Both the position numbers and the translations under genes were made by a program. DNA of 64,000 nucleotides from Legionella longbeachae (GTDB lineage Bacteria; Pseudomonadota; Gammaproteobacteria; Legionellales; Legionellaceae). Below are positions 38,078 to 46,947 of the stretch, in pieces. Under the pieces are notes generated by a model that saw nothing but the letters and a program-made list of their open reading frames with translations, was not told the origin of the DNA and made no database searches. Numbering within the stretch: the first letter of the stretch is position 1; each line of letters opens with the position of its first letter. Location: NCBI RefSeq assembly GCF_004283175.1, contig NZ_RXNW01000002.1, positions 248,001 through 312,000 on the forward strand, written 5' to 3'.

Positions 38078-38617
38078 TCAATGCTTTTTTAATTTTCTTT
38101 TTTCATTCATCTTTATTATTTCTGTTGTGATAAGAATCAATATAGTACCTGTTGCTGCCCCGACAGCAGTCCCTATACCGAGTAACTTTAAACTACCTAT
38201 TACTGCACCTATAGCCATACCAATGGATAGTTCAATGCTAATTCCAAGCGCAGGAAGGAAAATATCTGCAATATTGTCTTTAGAAAGTGTTTCAATATCA
38301 CTTTTGCTTTTATAGATTTTAAAAATTGCAATGCTTCCAGTTAGAGCACCTCCAAGGAATGTTCCAATAATAAAACCAAAAGCCCCCCCAACAATGAAAT
38401 TTACATCAATGCCAAACTGTAAATCTTTATATCCGGTAAACAATCCAAAGAGAGGGGTAATAAAAGCACCAGATAAAGCACCAACTGCCCCCCCGGTAAT
38501 TCCTCCAGGAACTGAGCCTACGACGGCTGCAACATATAAATTAGGATTTTTCAAAAGACTTAGAAGAAATAGAAAACCATTTTTAATGCTCATGTTCATG
38601 ATAGCCAGAAATCCCAT
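38078..38617 (-). CDS. Gly-rich multi-pass membrane protein, 179 aa
   Basis: I do not recognise the family. It has four or five hydrophobic segments, very rich in Gly and Ala (GSVPGGITGGAVGALSGAFI, GGAFGFIIGTFLGGALTGS, and a third before the C-terminus), separated by short polar loops, and a strongly basic C-terminus (KMNEKRKLKKH). Glycine-zipper-like segments suggest tight helix packing or membrane insertion. M1, M7 and M9 are possible starts. Confidence 0.55.
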   Translation of the reverse strand: MGFLAIMNMSIKNGFLFLLSLLKNPNLYVAAVVGSVPGGITGGAVGALSGAFITPLFGLFTGYKDLQFGIDVNFIVGGAFGFIIGTFLGGALTGSIAIFKIYKSKSDIETLSKDNIADIFLPALGISIELSIGMAIGAVIGSLKLLGIGTAVGAATGTILILITTEIIKMNEKRKLKKH

Positions 38618-39138
38618 ACATTCTAAAGTTATTAATTTAACGTGAGTTTCAGTTAAAGAATCTATTTAGATTCAGTACCTATCTCGAACTATTTGGACTG
38701 AGGAGCACTGCCATTAATATAATGAACTTAAAGTCGTCGTCACAAAAGCTGGGGGAGCCATGTTGATGGAGGCTTAATGCCTCTTTAGAAATGGTTTTCC
38801 GCTTTCGCGGAAATGACAAACCCCTTAAGTCAATGGCAGTGTTCCTCAGTCTGAATGGTTCGAAGTAAAGCCACGTTCGCTGATACAAAACTCAGGTTAA
38901 TTTAACAATAATGATAACTATTGACAATCTAATCTTTATCGAAGGAACTCTCTTGCTTTATTCAATTCAAGCGGTGTTCTATACTAGACAGTATCTTTTC
39001 TGGATATTGATGCGTGATCCTTGACAAATCTATTTGATCCGCTTTTGATTTGTATTATGCGCTTAGTGATAATAGGATATTTTTTTCGCCGTGAAGTGAA
39101 TTAGGGTTTGTATTATTCATACGAGGGCTTGTCAAATT
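38618..39138. other. Intergenic region, about 520 bp, carrying a MITE-like element
   Basis: Apart from the inverted-repeat element at 38685-38862, I see no gene. A short minus-strand frame (38679-38888) lies wholly within the element and is not credible as a gene. The remainder is AT-rich and presumably holds the promoters of the divergent flanking genes. Confidence 0.6.
38685..38862. mobile_element. MITE-like element with 31-bp terminal inverted repeats
   Basis: The left end (38685-38715) starts CGAACTATTTGGACTGAGG and the right end (38832-38862) is its reverse complement at 27 of 31 positions by my count. The 178-bp unit encodes nothing. It holds an internal perfect hairpin TTCCGC-TTTC-GCGGAA (near 38800) of the same type as in the repeat at 31304-31394. 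Small size, long inverted ends and no coding capacity are the features of a miniature transposable element mobilised in trans. No target-site duplication is clear. Confidence 0.75.
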
Positions 39139-39903
39139 ATGAATAAAAATATCATCATTCAAATGCAAATTGCTGCAGTTTTATTGGGTGCTCCTACTTT
39201 TGTATTTTTGGATAGCCCTTGGTTTGCTAATCATTTTTTTGTGGGACAAGATATAAATAATGTAATCATGTTCCTTATGTATGGTTGGATATTTTATTTT
39301 GCTGGCCGTAGATTGCATTGGTTGATGTTAATTATGATCGTTACGAGCTTTTGTGCGGAAGTAATCGGGTCAAAAATATTAACCTTATATCGGTATCATT
39401 TGGATAATATTCCTCCTTTTATTCCTCTAGGACATGCAGTCACTTATGCCATAGTATTTCAAATATCCCATCAGCCATTTATATGGAAGTATCATGTCGA
39501 TTTTGAGAGATTTTTGCATAAATTTGCTTTTATTGTCTGTTTTATGTCTCTAATTTTATTAAATGATGTCGCCGGTTTTTTAGGCTATCTGTTTTTTCTT
39601 GTTATTCTTAGAAAACGAAAAAAACCTTTATTTTATTTGACTATGTTTGCCGTAACATACTATTTAGAGTTTCTAGGTACTATGTCTTTGGCGTGGTCTT
39701 ATTACTTTGCTCTAGGCAATCATCCTAACTACATCCCAACATCAGTGACGCCTTGCGGCATTGCAGGTATTTATATGCTTGTTGATATAACCAGTAATTC
39801 GGCTTATTTTTATGTTAAAAAATTCAAAAGATACCTCAAAAAAGTACAAACGTCACTGCCTGCTGTAACGCCAGAAAAAGAGAGCATAATCCAATCTCTT
39901 TAA
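39139..39903 (+). CDS. Multi-pass integral membrane protein, 254 aa
   Basis: There are about seven hydrophobic helices and no recognised domain. Distinct conserved-looking stretches are CAEVIGSKILTLYRYHLDNI and PPFIPLGHAVTYA near residues 75-110, and TYYLEFLGTMSLAWSYYFAL near 172-190. The Glu/His/Tyr residues inside membrane segments hint at an enzyme or a cofactor-binding protein rather than a simple transporter, but I cannot name it. The C-terminus is basic and cytosolic. Confidence 0.6.
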   Translation: MNKNIIIQMQIAAVLLGAPTFVFLDSPWFANHFFVGQDINNVIMFLMYGWIFYFAGRRLHWLMLIMIVTSFCAEVIGSKILTLYRYHLDNIPPFIPLGHAVTYAIVFQISHQPFIWKYHVDFERFLHKFAFIVCFMSLILLNDVAGFLGYLFFLVILRKRKKPLFYLTMFAVTYYLEFLGTMSLAWSYYFALGNHPNYIPTSVTPCGIAGIYMLVDITSNSAYFYVKKFKRYLKKVQTSLPAVTPEKESIIQSL

Positions 39904-40073
39904 CAAAGTGTTAAAGGCGGATTCTGCTTTATTGGTACTGTATCAATCTTAAAAGGGCTATTCAGGATAATATGATAATAAATGGAACCAATTTGCATAT
40001 CTTCGTTGTGCATAATATAATCATATTGACTCGTATCGAGTCTTTTAATGTGACAAGTTATAAGGAGATTTAA

Positions 40074-40286
40074 ATGAAGATAAAATCATCTGCAGCTGGA
40101 TTAATAATCGCTACTGCCATGATTCTGGCAGTTGGACCTATCCAGGCAGCTTGTTATAAGAATCAACCGGGATGGCACATGGTTTCAAAAAAGTGTGGTA
40201 TTAAACCTGCCGCAAACTGGCAACAATATGAGAGTGGCGTTTACACTCAGCCAGTCACAGGTAAAAGCTTACTTCCCTCTTTATAA
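40074..40286 (+). CDS. Small secreted protein, 70 aa
   Basis: TAAGGAGATTTAA before the ATG is a strong ribosome site. The first 25 residues form a Sec signal peptide ending GPIQAAC. Cleavage after AQA-like QAA leaves a mature peptide of about 45 residues with two Cys (CYKNQPGWHMVSKKCG), probably one disulphide. The family is unknown. It is followed at once by an intrinsic terminator, so it is a monocistronic unit. Confidence 0.75.
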   Translation: MKIKSSAAGLIIATAMILAVGPIQAACYKNQPGWHMVSKKCGIKPAANWQQYESGVYTQPVTGKSLLPSL

Positions 40287-40295
40287 ATAGTACGA

Positions 40296-40333
40296 GTAGC
40301 TCTTATTAATGAATGTAATATGAGCTACTTTTT
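40296..40333 (+). terminator. Intrinsic terminator after the 70-aa secreted protein gene
   Basis: GTAGCTCTTATTA pairs with TAATATGAGCTAC (12 of 13 positions) around a 7-nt loop and is followed directly by TTTTT, ten bases after the stop codon. Confidence 0.85.
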
Positions 40334-40466
40334 GGTGATAAATTTTCCTTTTTCATAGGTATTTTGATAATGTGGATATAATCATGTTTATTTTGCCTCT
40401 GATTATTACAACAGCGCCTAAAATAAATAAGATATCTGTATATGAGACAATAATTATAAAACATCC

Positions 40467-42254
40467 TTATTTTTGATGAACATACTTCCCAGGGGCATCA
40501 GGCAAAGAGGGGGCTATGTTTGGGGGCGGGACACGTTTTTGCGAACTGTTATGCACTAGCCAATCATGCCAGGCCTCCCACCAGGAACCCTCTCTTTTTT
40601 CTGCTTTACTCAACCACTTTTGGGGACCAATATAGGGCATATTCTTTTTGTTTTCATGAATCAAGTAAAAACGTCCAGGATGATTAGGCTCACTAACAAT
40701 TCCTGCATTGTGACCTCCATTTGTTAGTACAAACGTAATATCTGTATGCACCATCAAATGAATTTTATACACCGATTCCCACGGCGCAATATGATCTTTT
40801 TCAGGGCTTACTGCAAAAATAGGCAAATGAATATTACTAGGCGCTACAATTTCATCTTCTACACGAAAATGCCCCTCTGCAAATTCATTATGAAGGAATA
40901 GCTTGTCGAGGTATTCTGTATGCATTTTATAGGGCATCCGGGTTGCATCAGCATTCCAGGCAAGAAGATCAATCATACCTCGTTTTGTTCCTGTCATATA
41001 ATCATCAATCATTTTTGACCAAATCAGATCGTAAGTGCGTAACATCTGAAAAGAACCTGCCATGTGTTTGGGGTCTAGATAGCCTTTTTCCCACATCATA
41101 TTTTTGAGAAAATTTATTTCGCTCTCGTTAATAAACAGCATAAGCTCACCGGCTTTCGTAAAATCTCCTTGTGCTGCCAGTAGAGAAAGGGTTTTAAGGC
41201 GATTATCATGATTTCTTGCCATGGCAGCAGCGACAATCATCGCGAGTGTTCCACCAAGGCAATATCCCATCAAATGGATTTTTGCTTTAGGTAAAATATC
41301 ATTTACAACATCAATTGCTGCCATTGCACCCTGACGATAGTAATCATCGATCCCTAAGTTCCGGTCATTTTCATCTGGATTACGCCAAGAAATAATAAAA
41401 ACGGTATGCCCTTGTTCAACAAGCCATTTAACTAATGAGTTTTTTGAAGATAAGTCTAAAATATAATATTTCATTATCCACGCGGGTACTATTAAAATCG
41501 GCTCTTTAAAAACAGTGTTAGTTTTTGGTTTATATTGAATCAATTCAATCAAGTGATTTGTGAATACCACTTTGCCCGCGGTAATCGCAACATTTTTCCC
41601 TGGTTTGAATTTTTCAGCACCAGGTGGTGGTAAACCCGCTAATCGCCTCAAAAAGTGATCAAATGCGATTTGGGTACCACGAATCAAATTTACACCACCT
41701 GAGCGAATTGTTTCATTAAAAAGATCTGGATTTGTCATGACAAAATTTGAAGGGGATAAAGCATCAAGTAATTGGCGGATATAAAAAGAAACATTACGTT
41801 CTGAACGATGAGATAGTCCAGGTACTTTGGTTGTAGCATGATGCCACCAATCTTCAATATGGAGAAAAATTTCAGCATAGAAACGCCAGGGCAACAATTG
41901 CCAATTTTCCTTATGAAACCGAACATCTTTTCCTTGTGCGGGTAGCCTGTCATAAATTAAATGAGTTAAAAATTCAGGGGTATGCATCATAGGATAAAAA
42001 TTCAGTGCCAAGAGATGTCCTGGTGATTGAGCTAATTGCAAAAGCCAACCACAATGAGAAGTTCCTATTACAGCCGGACTCATCCCCATGGTAACCTTAC
42101 CTAAATTTGCCTGATATAATTTATTAATGTAATAAAAAAAATCATCAATTTTATTCATATATGTAGAGTAATTGTCGGTATCAATTGTATTTGTTTGGAA
42201 AACAGGTTGCTTTTGGGTTGATGTATTCTTTTTTACAAGACCTTTTCTAGCCAT
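40467..42254 (-). CDS. phaC: Poly(3-hydroxyalkanoate) synthase, class I type
   Basis: The 595-aa protein has an N-terminal PhaC domain (residues about 80-250, with the FIRQLLDALSPSN-like SFYIRQLLDALSPSNF block) and an alpha/beta hydrolase core. The lipase-like box GYCLGGT contains the catalytic Cys332. Asp and His of the triad lie in SPEKDHIAPW and NGGHNAGI. Its size suits class I synthases, which polymerise hydroxyacyl-CoA into storage granules. No phaA, phaB or phasin genes adjoin it. It is divergent from alkB across a 300-bp gap. Confidence 0.93.
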   Translation of the reverse strand: MARKGLVKKNTSTQKQPVFQTNTIDTDNYSTYMNKIDDFFYYINKLYQANLGKVTMGMSPAVIGTSHCGWLLQLAQSPGHLLALNFYPMMHTPEFLTHLIYDRLPAQGKDVRFHKENWQLLPWRFYAEIFLHIEDWWHHATTKVPGLSHRSERNVSFYIRQLLDALSPSNFVMTNPDLFNETIRSGGVNLIRGTQIAFDHFLRRLAGLPPPGAEKFKPGKNVAITAGKVVFTNHLIELIQYKPKTNTVFKEPILIVPAWIMKYYILDLSSKNSLVKWLVEQGHTVFIISWRNPDENDRNLGIDDYYRQGAMAAIDVVNDILPKAKIHLMGYCLGGTLAMIVAAAMARNHDNRLKTLSLLAAQGDFTKAGELMLFINESEINFLKNMMWEKGYLDPKHMAGSFQMLRTYDLIWSKMIDDYMTGTKRGMIDLLAWNADATRMPYKMHTEYLDKLFLHNEFAEGHFRVEDEIVAPSNIHLPIFAVSPEKDHIAPWESVYKIHLMVHTDITFVLTNGGHNAGIVSEPNHPGRFYLIHENKKNMPYIGPQKWLSKAEKREGSWWEAWHDWLVHNSSQKRVPPPNIAPSLPDAPGKYVHQK

Positions 42255-42554
42255 TTGGTTCCATCCTTTGAAGAGTGATTACCGATTTAAATAGTTTATT
42301 GATATAAATTATAGTGTTATTTTTAAAGTTCTGTATGCACTACCTATGGCGCTGGTATAATTGAGTGATCAAGGCAATCTCTTGTAAATAATTATTGGTA
42401 TTGGTTTTTTGGGGTTTGTTTGGTGGCGGGAAAATGACGGTTATATAATCTTTTCGTTAGGATTGTAAAACTTTATACTTAGTTTTACTGTTGCTATTAT
42501 TTTATTATGGGTAATTTCTCTATTTTATAGAGAAAATCTAAAAGGTGTTGATCC
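42255..42554. other. Divergent promoter region between phaC and alkB
   Basis: This 300-bp AT-rich gap has no gene. The short G-rich run TTTTTTGGGGTTTG near 42410 stands out, but I identify no operator. Promoters for both flanking genes are expected here. Confidence 0.5.
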
Positions 42555-43622
42555 ATGAAATTATCTAAAAAATTGAGTTTTATGCTGGCTTATTTGCTAG
42601 TACTACTGCCTTTTATTGGTTTTTATTACGGTAATTTTTATACATTTCTTCCTTTTTTTGTATTATTTACTGTGGTTCCGATCATTGATTACTGGTTCAT
42701 TGATCCAAACAATCCAAGCACCAGTGAAGAACAAAAATTGCAACAAGAGCGCTATTTCAAACTACTTACGTGGTTTTATGTTCCCTTGCAATGCTGCGTT
42801 TTGCTGTTTTCGGTTTACCTTGTTGTTCATTATTCTTTAAGTTTGATTGAGCTGATTGGATTTAGTGTGTCAATAGGTCTTTTGACCGGAGGCGTAGGAA
42901 TCACTCTTGCTCATGAACTTATGCATAAAAACACTACAATTGATCAAACTCTAAGTAAAGTTTTATTAGTAACTGTGGGCTATGGCCATTTTTTTATAGA
43001 ACATGTTCGAGGTCATCATGTTCATGTCGCTACGCCTAAAGATCCAGCAACTTCACGATTGGGTGAAAGTTTATATCAATTTTTACCACGGACACTTGTT
43101 GGTTCTTTTCAATCCTCTTGGTTAATTGAACGTAAGCGTTTAGAACGTTTAGGATATTCAAGTTATCATTTAAAAAATCAATTTTGGTGGATAATAAGTG
43201 CTCCGATTATTTTGGCGCTGGCTATTTATAGTTATGGTGGATGGAGCGCTCTTTTTTTCTTTGTTCTTCAAGCGGTGACTGCTGTTTTACTGCTTGAGAT
43301 AATTAATTATATTGAGCACTATGGGTTGGAGCGTAAGAAACTAGCGAATGGGTATTACGAGAAAGTTTCTCCACAACATTCATGGAATGCGAATCATTGG
43401 TTAAGTAATATGCTTCTTTTTCATTTGCAAAGGCATTCTGATCACCATACGCATGGTGCACGCCCTTATCAAATATTAAGACATATTGATTCAAGCCCGC
43501 AATTGCCTTCCGGGTATTTAGGAATGATGATTCTCGCTCTTTTCCCACCCTTATGGCGACGGGTTATGGATAAACGGGTGATCGCCAAACGAGCTGAGCC
43601 GATCGCAAATAATGCTTCGTGA
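42555..43622 (+). CDS. alkB: Alkane 1-monooxygenase (AlkB family)
   Basis: The 355-aa membrane protein has the AlkB His boxes: HELMH (residues 120-124), EHVRGHHVHV (149-158), NYIEHYG (251-257) and LQRHSDHH (291-298). Those His residues hold the di-iron centre that hydroxylates terminal carbons of medium- or long-chain alkanes. About six transmembrane helices are present. No rubredoxin gene is adjacent; one must be encoded elsewhere for electron supply. The size is slightly shorter than Pseudomonas AlkB (about 400 aa). Confidence 0.93.
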   Translation: MKLSKKLSFMLAYLLVLLPFIGFYYGNFYTFLPFFVLFTVVPIIDYWFIDPNNPSTSEEQKLQQERYFKLLTWFYVPLQCCVLLFSVYLVVHYSLSLIELIGFSVSIGLLTGGVGITLAHELMHKNTTIDQTLSKVLLVTVGYGHFFIEHVRGHHVHVATPKDPATSRLGESLYQFLPRTLVGSFQSSWLIERKRLERLGYSSYHLKNQFWWIISAPIILALAIYSYGGWSALFFFVLQAVTAVLLLEIINYIEHYGLERKKLANGYYEKVSPQHSWNANHWLSNMLLFHLQRHSDHHTHGARPYQILRHIDSSPQLPSGYLGMMILALFPPLWRRVMDKRVIAKRAEPIANNAS

Positions 43623-43662
43623 ATTAATTTTATTCATTGCATGACAGGGTTAAAGCTATTTT

Positions 43663-45081
43663 TTAGCAAGGTGAAACCCCATCTTTAGAGCCATCACTGT
43701 CTTCATCTGCGGGGATTTTAGATGATTGGGTTCCTTCTTTATAAATTGCTTTGTTTTTCTCCAGGGAGCTATTTTCAGTTGCTTCTGTTTGAAGTACTTT
43801 AGTGGGCACGGGTGTCTTTTCTTGCTTTAATTTTAATGGATTAGAATCTTTGTCGCCTTTGCTCATCTCATGGATGTTAGAAGCATTTTCGATCTCCTTT
43901 TTTAATGTATTATGTACATTTTCGCCTTCGGGAGTGAGAGATTGAGCAATAATATATTCAGAACTATGCCTTACGTTGGTTTTAATATCTTGAGCTTGAT
44001 GTAAAGAGTTTTTTGCATTAGCCTGTGATTTTTGGGCTTGATAATTTTTAATTCGATTGACTACAAGTGAGCTGACAAGTGTGGTGACCGTGATAGCACT
44101 CGCCGCCAACATCAAAGTTGCTCCTATGGGGGCTGCTGGTGTTAACATTAAGATTGCACCAACTACGGCAAGTATACCTGCGCTAACATATATCCCTTTT
44201 CTTGCGAGCTCCCACCGACTGGTTCGTTTTTCTTGAAGTTCTAACAGTTTAGAGCTCTTGTTAGTAAAAACAATACTTTTATTGTCTAACTCTTTAATTA
44301 CAGACTCTAAATGATTTGTTGTTTTTTGGAGTTCCTCTTTCAGGCTCTCTATTTTTTTGGGGTCAAAGGTTAAGGGCGGCTGATTGAGCTCATGCATGAG
44401 TTTCTTTTTGAGCTTTGAAATCTTATTGATAGCCTCATCAAGGGTATTTTCTAAATCATTAAGTTGTTGCTCTAATTGATGTACTTCTTTTTCTAATACT
44501 TTTCTTTCACGCCATTCATGAAAATAATTAAATGCGGTTCTACCTAAACCTATAGTAGTAATCGCCAATACAAAAGCGCCAACTCCTATAGGCCCTCCTA
44601 CTGCAGCAATGGCTAATGATCCAAGCACAATTGTGGCAATAGAAAGCCCCATAAGTATTACCTCATTAGGTTTGGGTTTTCGCTTTTCTAATGCACATAA
44701 AAGTGGAATAGTGGTAAATCCAAGTATACCGGTTACCAGGGCACCAATTCCACCTCCATGGATCAATAACTTAGATGCCTCTTCAGGAATGCGAATAATG
44801 GTATGGGCATTATCAGCAATTTCACCGAAAAGTTTGGTAATTTCATTGCCTTGACTTGCGAGTTCCATAATTTGCGCCATTATTTCGACGTTTTTAGCAC
44901 GATCAATTTCTTGTTTCTCACTATCGCGGAGATGTTTTTGAAGGCGAATTGTATCTAGCTCAGAAAAATAAGCTTGTATTAGACATTTAATTTTTTTTGA
45001 CTTTAAAGCGTTTTCTATTGATTCTATAGTTTGTTGATCAATGATTAATTGTGTTTGTAGATTTTTGGTAATTGCAGACAT
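43663..45081 (-). CDS. Orphan 472-aa protein: two hydrophobic hairpins around a coiled coil (candidate effector)
   Basis: I do not recognise this protein. A helical N-terminus (1-100) is followed by two hydrophobic hairpins at about 105-180, a long coiled coil (about 188-285), a second hydrophobic hairpin region (about 293-345) and a polar Lys/Glu/Ser-rich tail with an acidic end (IPADEDSDGSKD). This layout is common in translocated Legionella proteins that remodel membranes. There is no signal peptide. Downstream it is convergent with alkB; a 59-aa gene lies just upstream on the same strand. Confidence 0.65.
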   Translation of the reverse strand: MSAITKNLQTQLIIDQQTIESIENALKSKKIKCLIQAYFSELDTIRLQKHLRDSEKQEIDRAKNVEIMAQIMELASQGNEITKLFGEIADNAHTIIRIPEEASKLLIHGGGIGALVTGILGFTTIPLLCALEKRKPKPNEVILMGLSIATIVLGSLAIAAVGGPIGVGAFVLAITTIGLGRTAFNYFHEWRERKVLEKEVHQLEQQLNDLENTLDEAINKISKLKKKLMHELNQPPLTFDPKKIESLKEELQKTTNHLESVIKELDNKSIVFTNKSSKLLELQEKRTSRWELARKGIYVSAGILAVVGAILMLTPAAPIGATLMLAASAITVTTLVSSLVVNRIKNYQAQKSQANAKNSLHQAQDIKTNVRHSSEYIIAQSLTPEGENVHNTLKKEIENASNIHEMSKGDKDSNPLKLKQEKTPVPTKVLQTEATENSSLEKNKAIYKEGTQSSKIPADEDSDGSKDGVSPC

Positions 45082-45115
45082 TCTTCTCTCTTAATCACAG
45101 CTTATTATTAAAAGT

Positions 45116-45295
45116 TTAGAATAAAAAAGTGATCTTCGGGTATGAATATTGAAGAATGGTGGTTTTTGCAAGTTCATCATAAGCACCTAAAGGATGAGCT
45201 TCCCTCTCATACTCTTTCATTATCAAATCATATAAATTAATAAACACATCGGTTGGTGTGAAAGCCGCCATCATTTTGGAAGTGAAAACACTCAT
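45116..45295 (-). CDS. Small hypothetical protein, 59 aa
   Basis: The ATG at 45295 has an excellent ribosome site (AGGAGGG, six bases upstream). The product begins MSVFTSKMMAAFTPTDVFIN and ends with an aromatic-rich tail. It has no signal peptide and no recognised domain. It is 34 bp upstream of the 472-aa orphan on the same strand and could be co-transcribed with it. Confidence 0.6.
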   Translation of the reverse strand: MSVFTSKMMAAFTPTDVFINLYDLIMKEYEREAHPLGAYDELAKTTILQYSYPKITFLF

Positions 45296-45313
45296 AATTT
45301 ACCCTCCTAATTA

Positions 45314-45445
45314 CTATCGTTTGCTGATGACTATGCTTTCTTGAGGAGTTACTTTGAAAAAACCACTAGGATCTGTTGACATTTCACCAGCCCCTAAAGC
45401 AATTTTTAAGAAAACATAATTTTTGGTGCAGTGGCTATGCCACAT
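45314..45445 (-). CDS. Possible very small protein, 43 aa
   Basis: An open frame from the ATG at 45445 ends 19 bp before the next small gene. An internal ATG (about 45385) with AGGGG upstream would give only 22 residues (MSTDPSGFFKVTPQESIVIS...). Codon content is plausible, but the frame is short and the first start has no good ribosome site. It could be a leader peptide or a gene remnant. Confidence 0.3.
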   Translation of the reverse strand: MWHSHCTKNYVFLKIALGAGEMSTDPSGFFKVTPQESIVISKR

Positions 45446-45501
45446 TTAGGCGATACTTCACTTTATTTCAGTTGAGGTGCTCGCAGTTCTATTTGAATAC
45501 T

Positions 45502-46878
45502 TCACAGTAAATTATTCCCATCGGAGTTTTGTAATTTTAAAAAAGGAATTTGCCCAATTAAACTAATCACAGCGATACAGATAAAAGTTATGTGAAAGGA
45601 GGTTATAGAAAAAGCACCAAATGAGTCATTGAATAAATGCATGCTCCAGGCAGCGATAGAAATTCCCAGCGATACGAATAATTGTTGCGTTGTACTGTTT
45701 AAACTGGTTGCCGCAGCATATTTTTCGTTTTTAATGTCTGAAAAACATAATACATTAAGTAATAATAGAATAATGGCAGAAAAAAAGCCTAATGCAATCA
45801 TTACCGACCATGCAAACACATTCGCTTGTTCAATGAAGCATAACAGCATGGTAGCAACACATGTTCCAAAGTTAGACCAAAGTAGTGTTCTTTTAAATCC
45901 AAATTTTTTTAGGTATCGAGCAATAAAAATTCGACTAAACAAATAACCAATGGCCATAGAGGAAATTAATAAGCCACTTTCAGTGGGTGACATGGCTAAC
46001 GCAAGCTGTAAATACAGTACAATGATAAATGCTCGTGCGCCTAGAGTAATGCGGCTTAATGCATTGCTAAAAAAACACAGCCTGTAAGTTCTAATTTTAA
46101 ACAACTTAAAATGGATTATCTGATATGTTGATTTACGCTCGATAAACAGATAAATAACAAAACTAATTATGATAAGCATTAAGATTAACAACTGATTGAT
46201 GCTGCTGGTGATTTCCGAAGTAGTATCTAACCAATAAGCTGTAATTGCCAAAAATAATGCTAGTGGAATAAAAGAAAGCCAATTAAAGGGTTCAGTTGAT
46301 TGGGTGTAATTATCAACAAAACGTAAGGTCGCAAACAACATCAAAAGTGCGAAGGGAATATTGACATAAAAAATAAAGCGCCAACTTAAATGACTGACTA
46401 ATACCCCGCCAATATAAGGAGCTAATAAAGGCCCCAATAATAAAGGCATGGAAATGAACATATAAACTTTGACTAATTCCTGTTTGGAAAATACCCGTAA
46501 CATCAATAACCGGCCCACAGGAACTAATAAAGCTCCTGCAACGCCCTGTAGAGCGCGGAAGCAAGTGAGTTGGAGTAAAGAAGTTGCCCAGCCACACAGG
46601 AAAGAGAATAAGCCAAAAGAAAAAATTGCTATCATCAAAATGATTTTAGTACCAAATCTATCTGCTAAATAGCCGCTAATGGGAATAAAAACAGACAAAC
46701 TAATTAAATAACTCGTAATAGGGAGTTTTAAACTCAGGGATGGGATCCCTAAAGATTGTGCCATAGCTGGAATAGCTACGTTTAAAATATTGGTATCAAT
46801 ACTTTCCATCATCATCATGGTCCCAATAATAATGACAGCAAATAATTGTTTGGTAGAATAGTTTGATAATTGCAACAT
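45502..46878 (-). CDS. MFS exporter (DHA2/EmrB-type), metallophore locus
   Basis: The 458-aa protein has 12-14 hydrophobic helices. The N-terminal ESIDTNILNVAIPAMAQ motif (TM1) is typical of DHA2 drug:proton antiporters, and ISGYLADRFGTK is the loop 2-3 signature. It is the last gene of the minus-strand operon headed by the serine kinase-like gene, 70 bp after the ABC ATPase. In siderophore loci an MFS protein in this position usually exports the finished metallophore, and that role is inferred here. Confidence 0.82.
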   Translation of the reverse strand: MLQLSNYSTKQLFAVIIIGTMMMMESIDTNILNVAIPAMAQSLGIPSLSLKLPITSYLISLSVFIPISGYLADRFGTKIILMIAIFSFGLFSFLCGWATSLLQLTCFRALQGVAGALLVPVGRLLMLRVFSKQELVKVYMFISMPLLLGPLLAPYIGGVLVSHLSWRFIFYVNIPFALLMLFATLRFVDNYTQSTEPFNWLSFIPLALFLAITAYWLDTTSEITSSINQLLILMLIIISFVIYLFIERKSTYQIIHFKLFKIRTYRLCFFSNALSRITLGARAFIIVLYLQLALAMSPTESGLLISSMAIGYLFSRIFIARYLKKFGFKRTLLWSNFGTCVATMLLCFIEQANVFAWSVMIALGFFSAIILLLLNVLCFSDIKNEKYAAATSLNSTTQQLFVSLGISIAAWSMHLFNDSFGAFSITSFHITFICIAVISLIGQIPFLKLQNSDGNNLL

Positions 46879-46947
46879 ATTTATAAACTCTCAATCGTAC
46901 TTTAAAGGTGACAGTTAGTTTTGGACATTTCTGAATAGATACGGTTT

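Noticed and set aside
38679-38888. 69-aa minus-strand frame
   Set aside because: It spans the MITE-like inverted-repeat element and has no ribosome site.
45354-45419. 22-codon plus-strand frame (TTG start) with a GAGGAG site, possible leader peptide
   Set aside because: It is very short, has a non-ATG start, overlaps a minus-strand small frame and has no target gene directly downstream on the plus strand.
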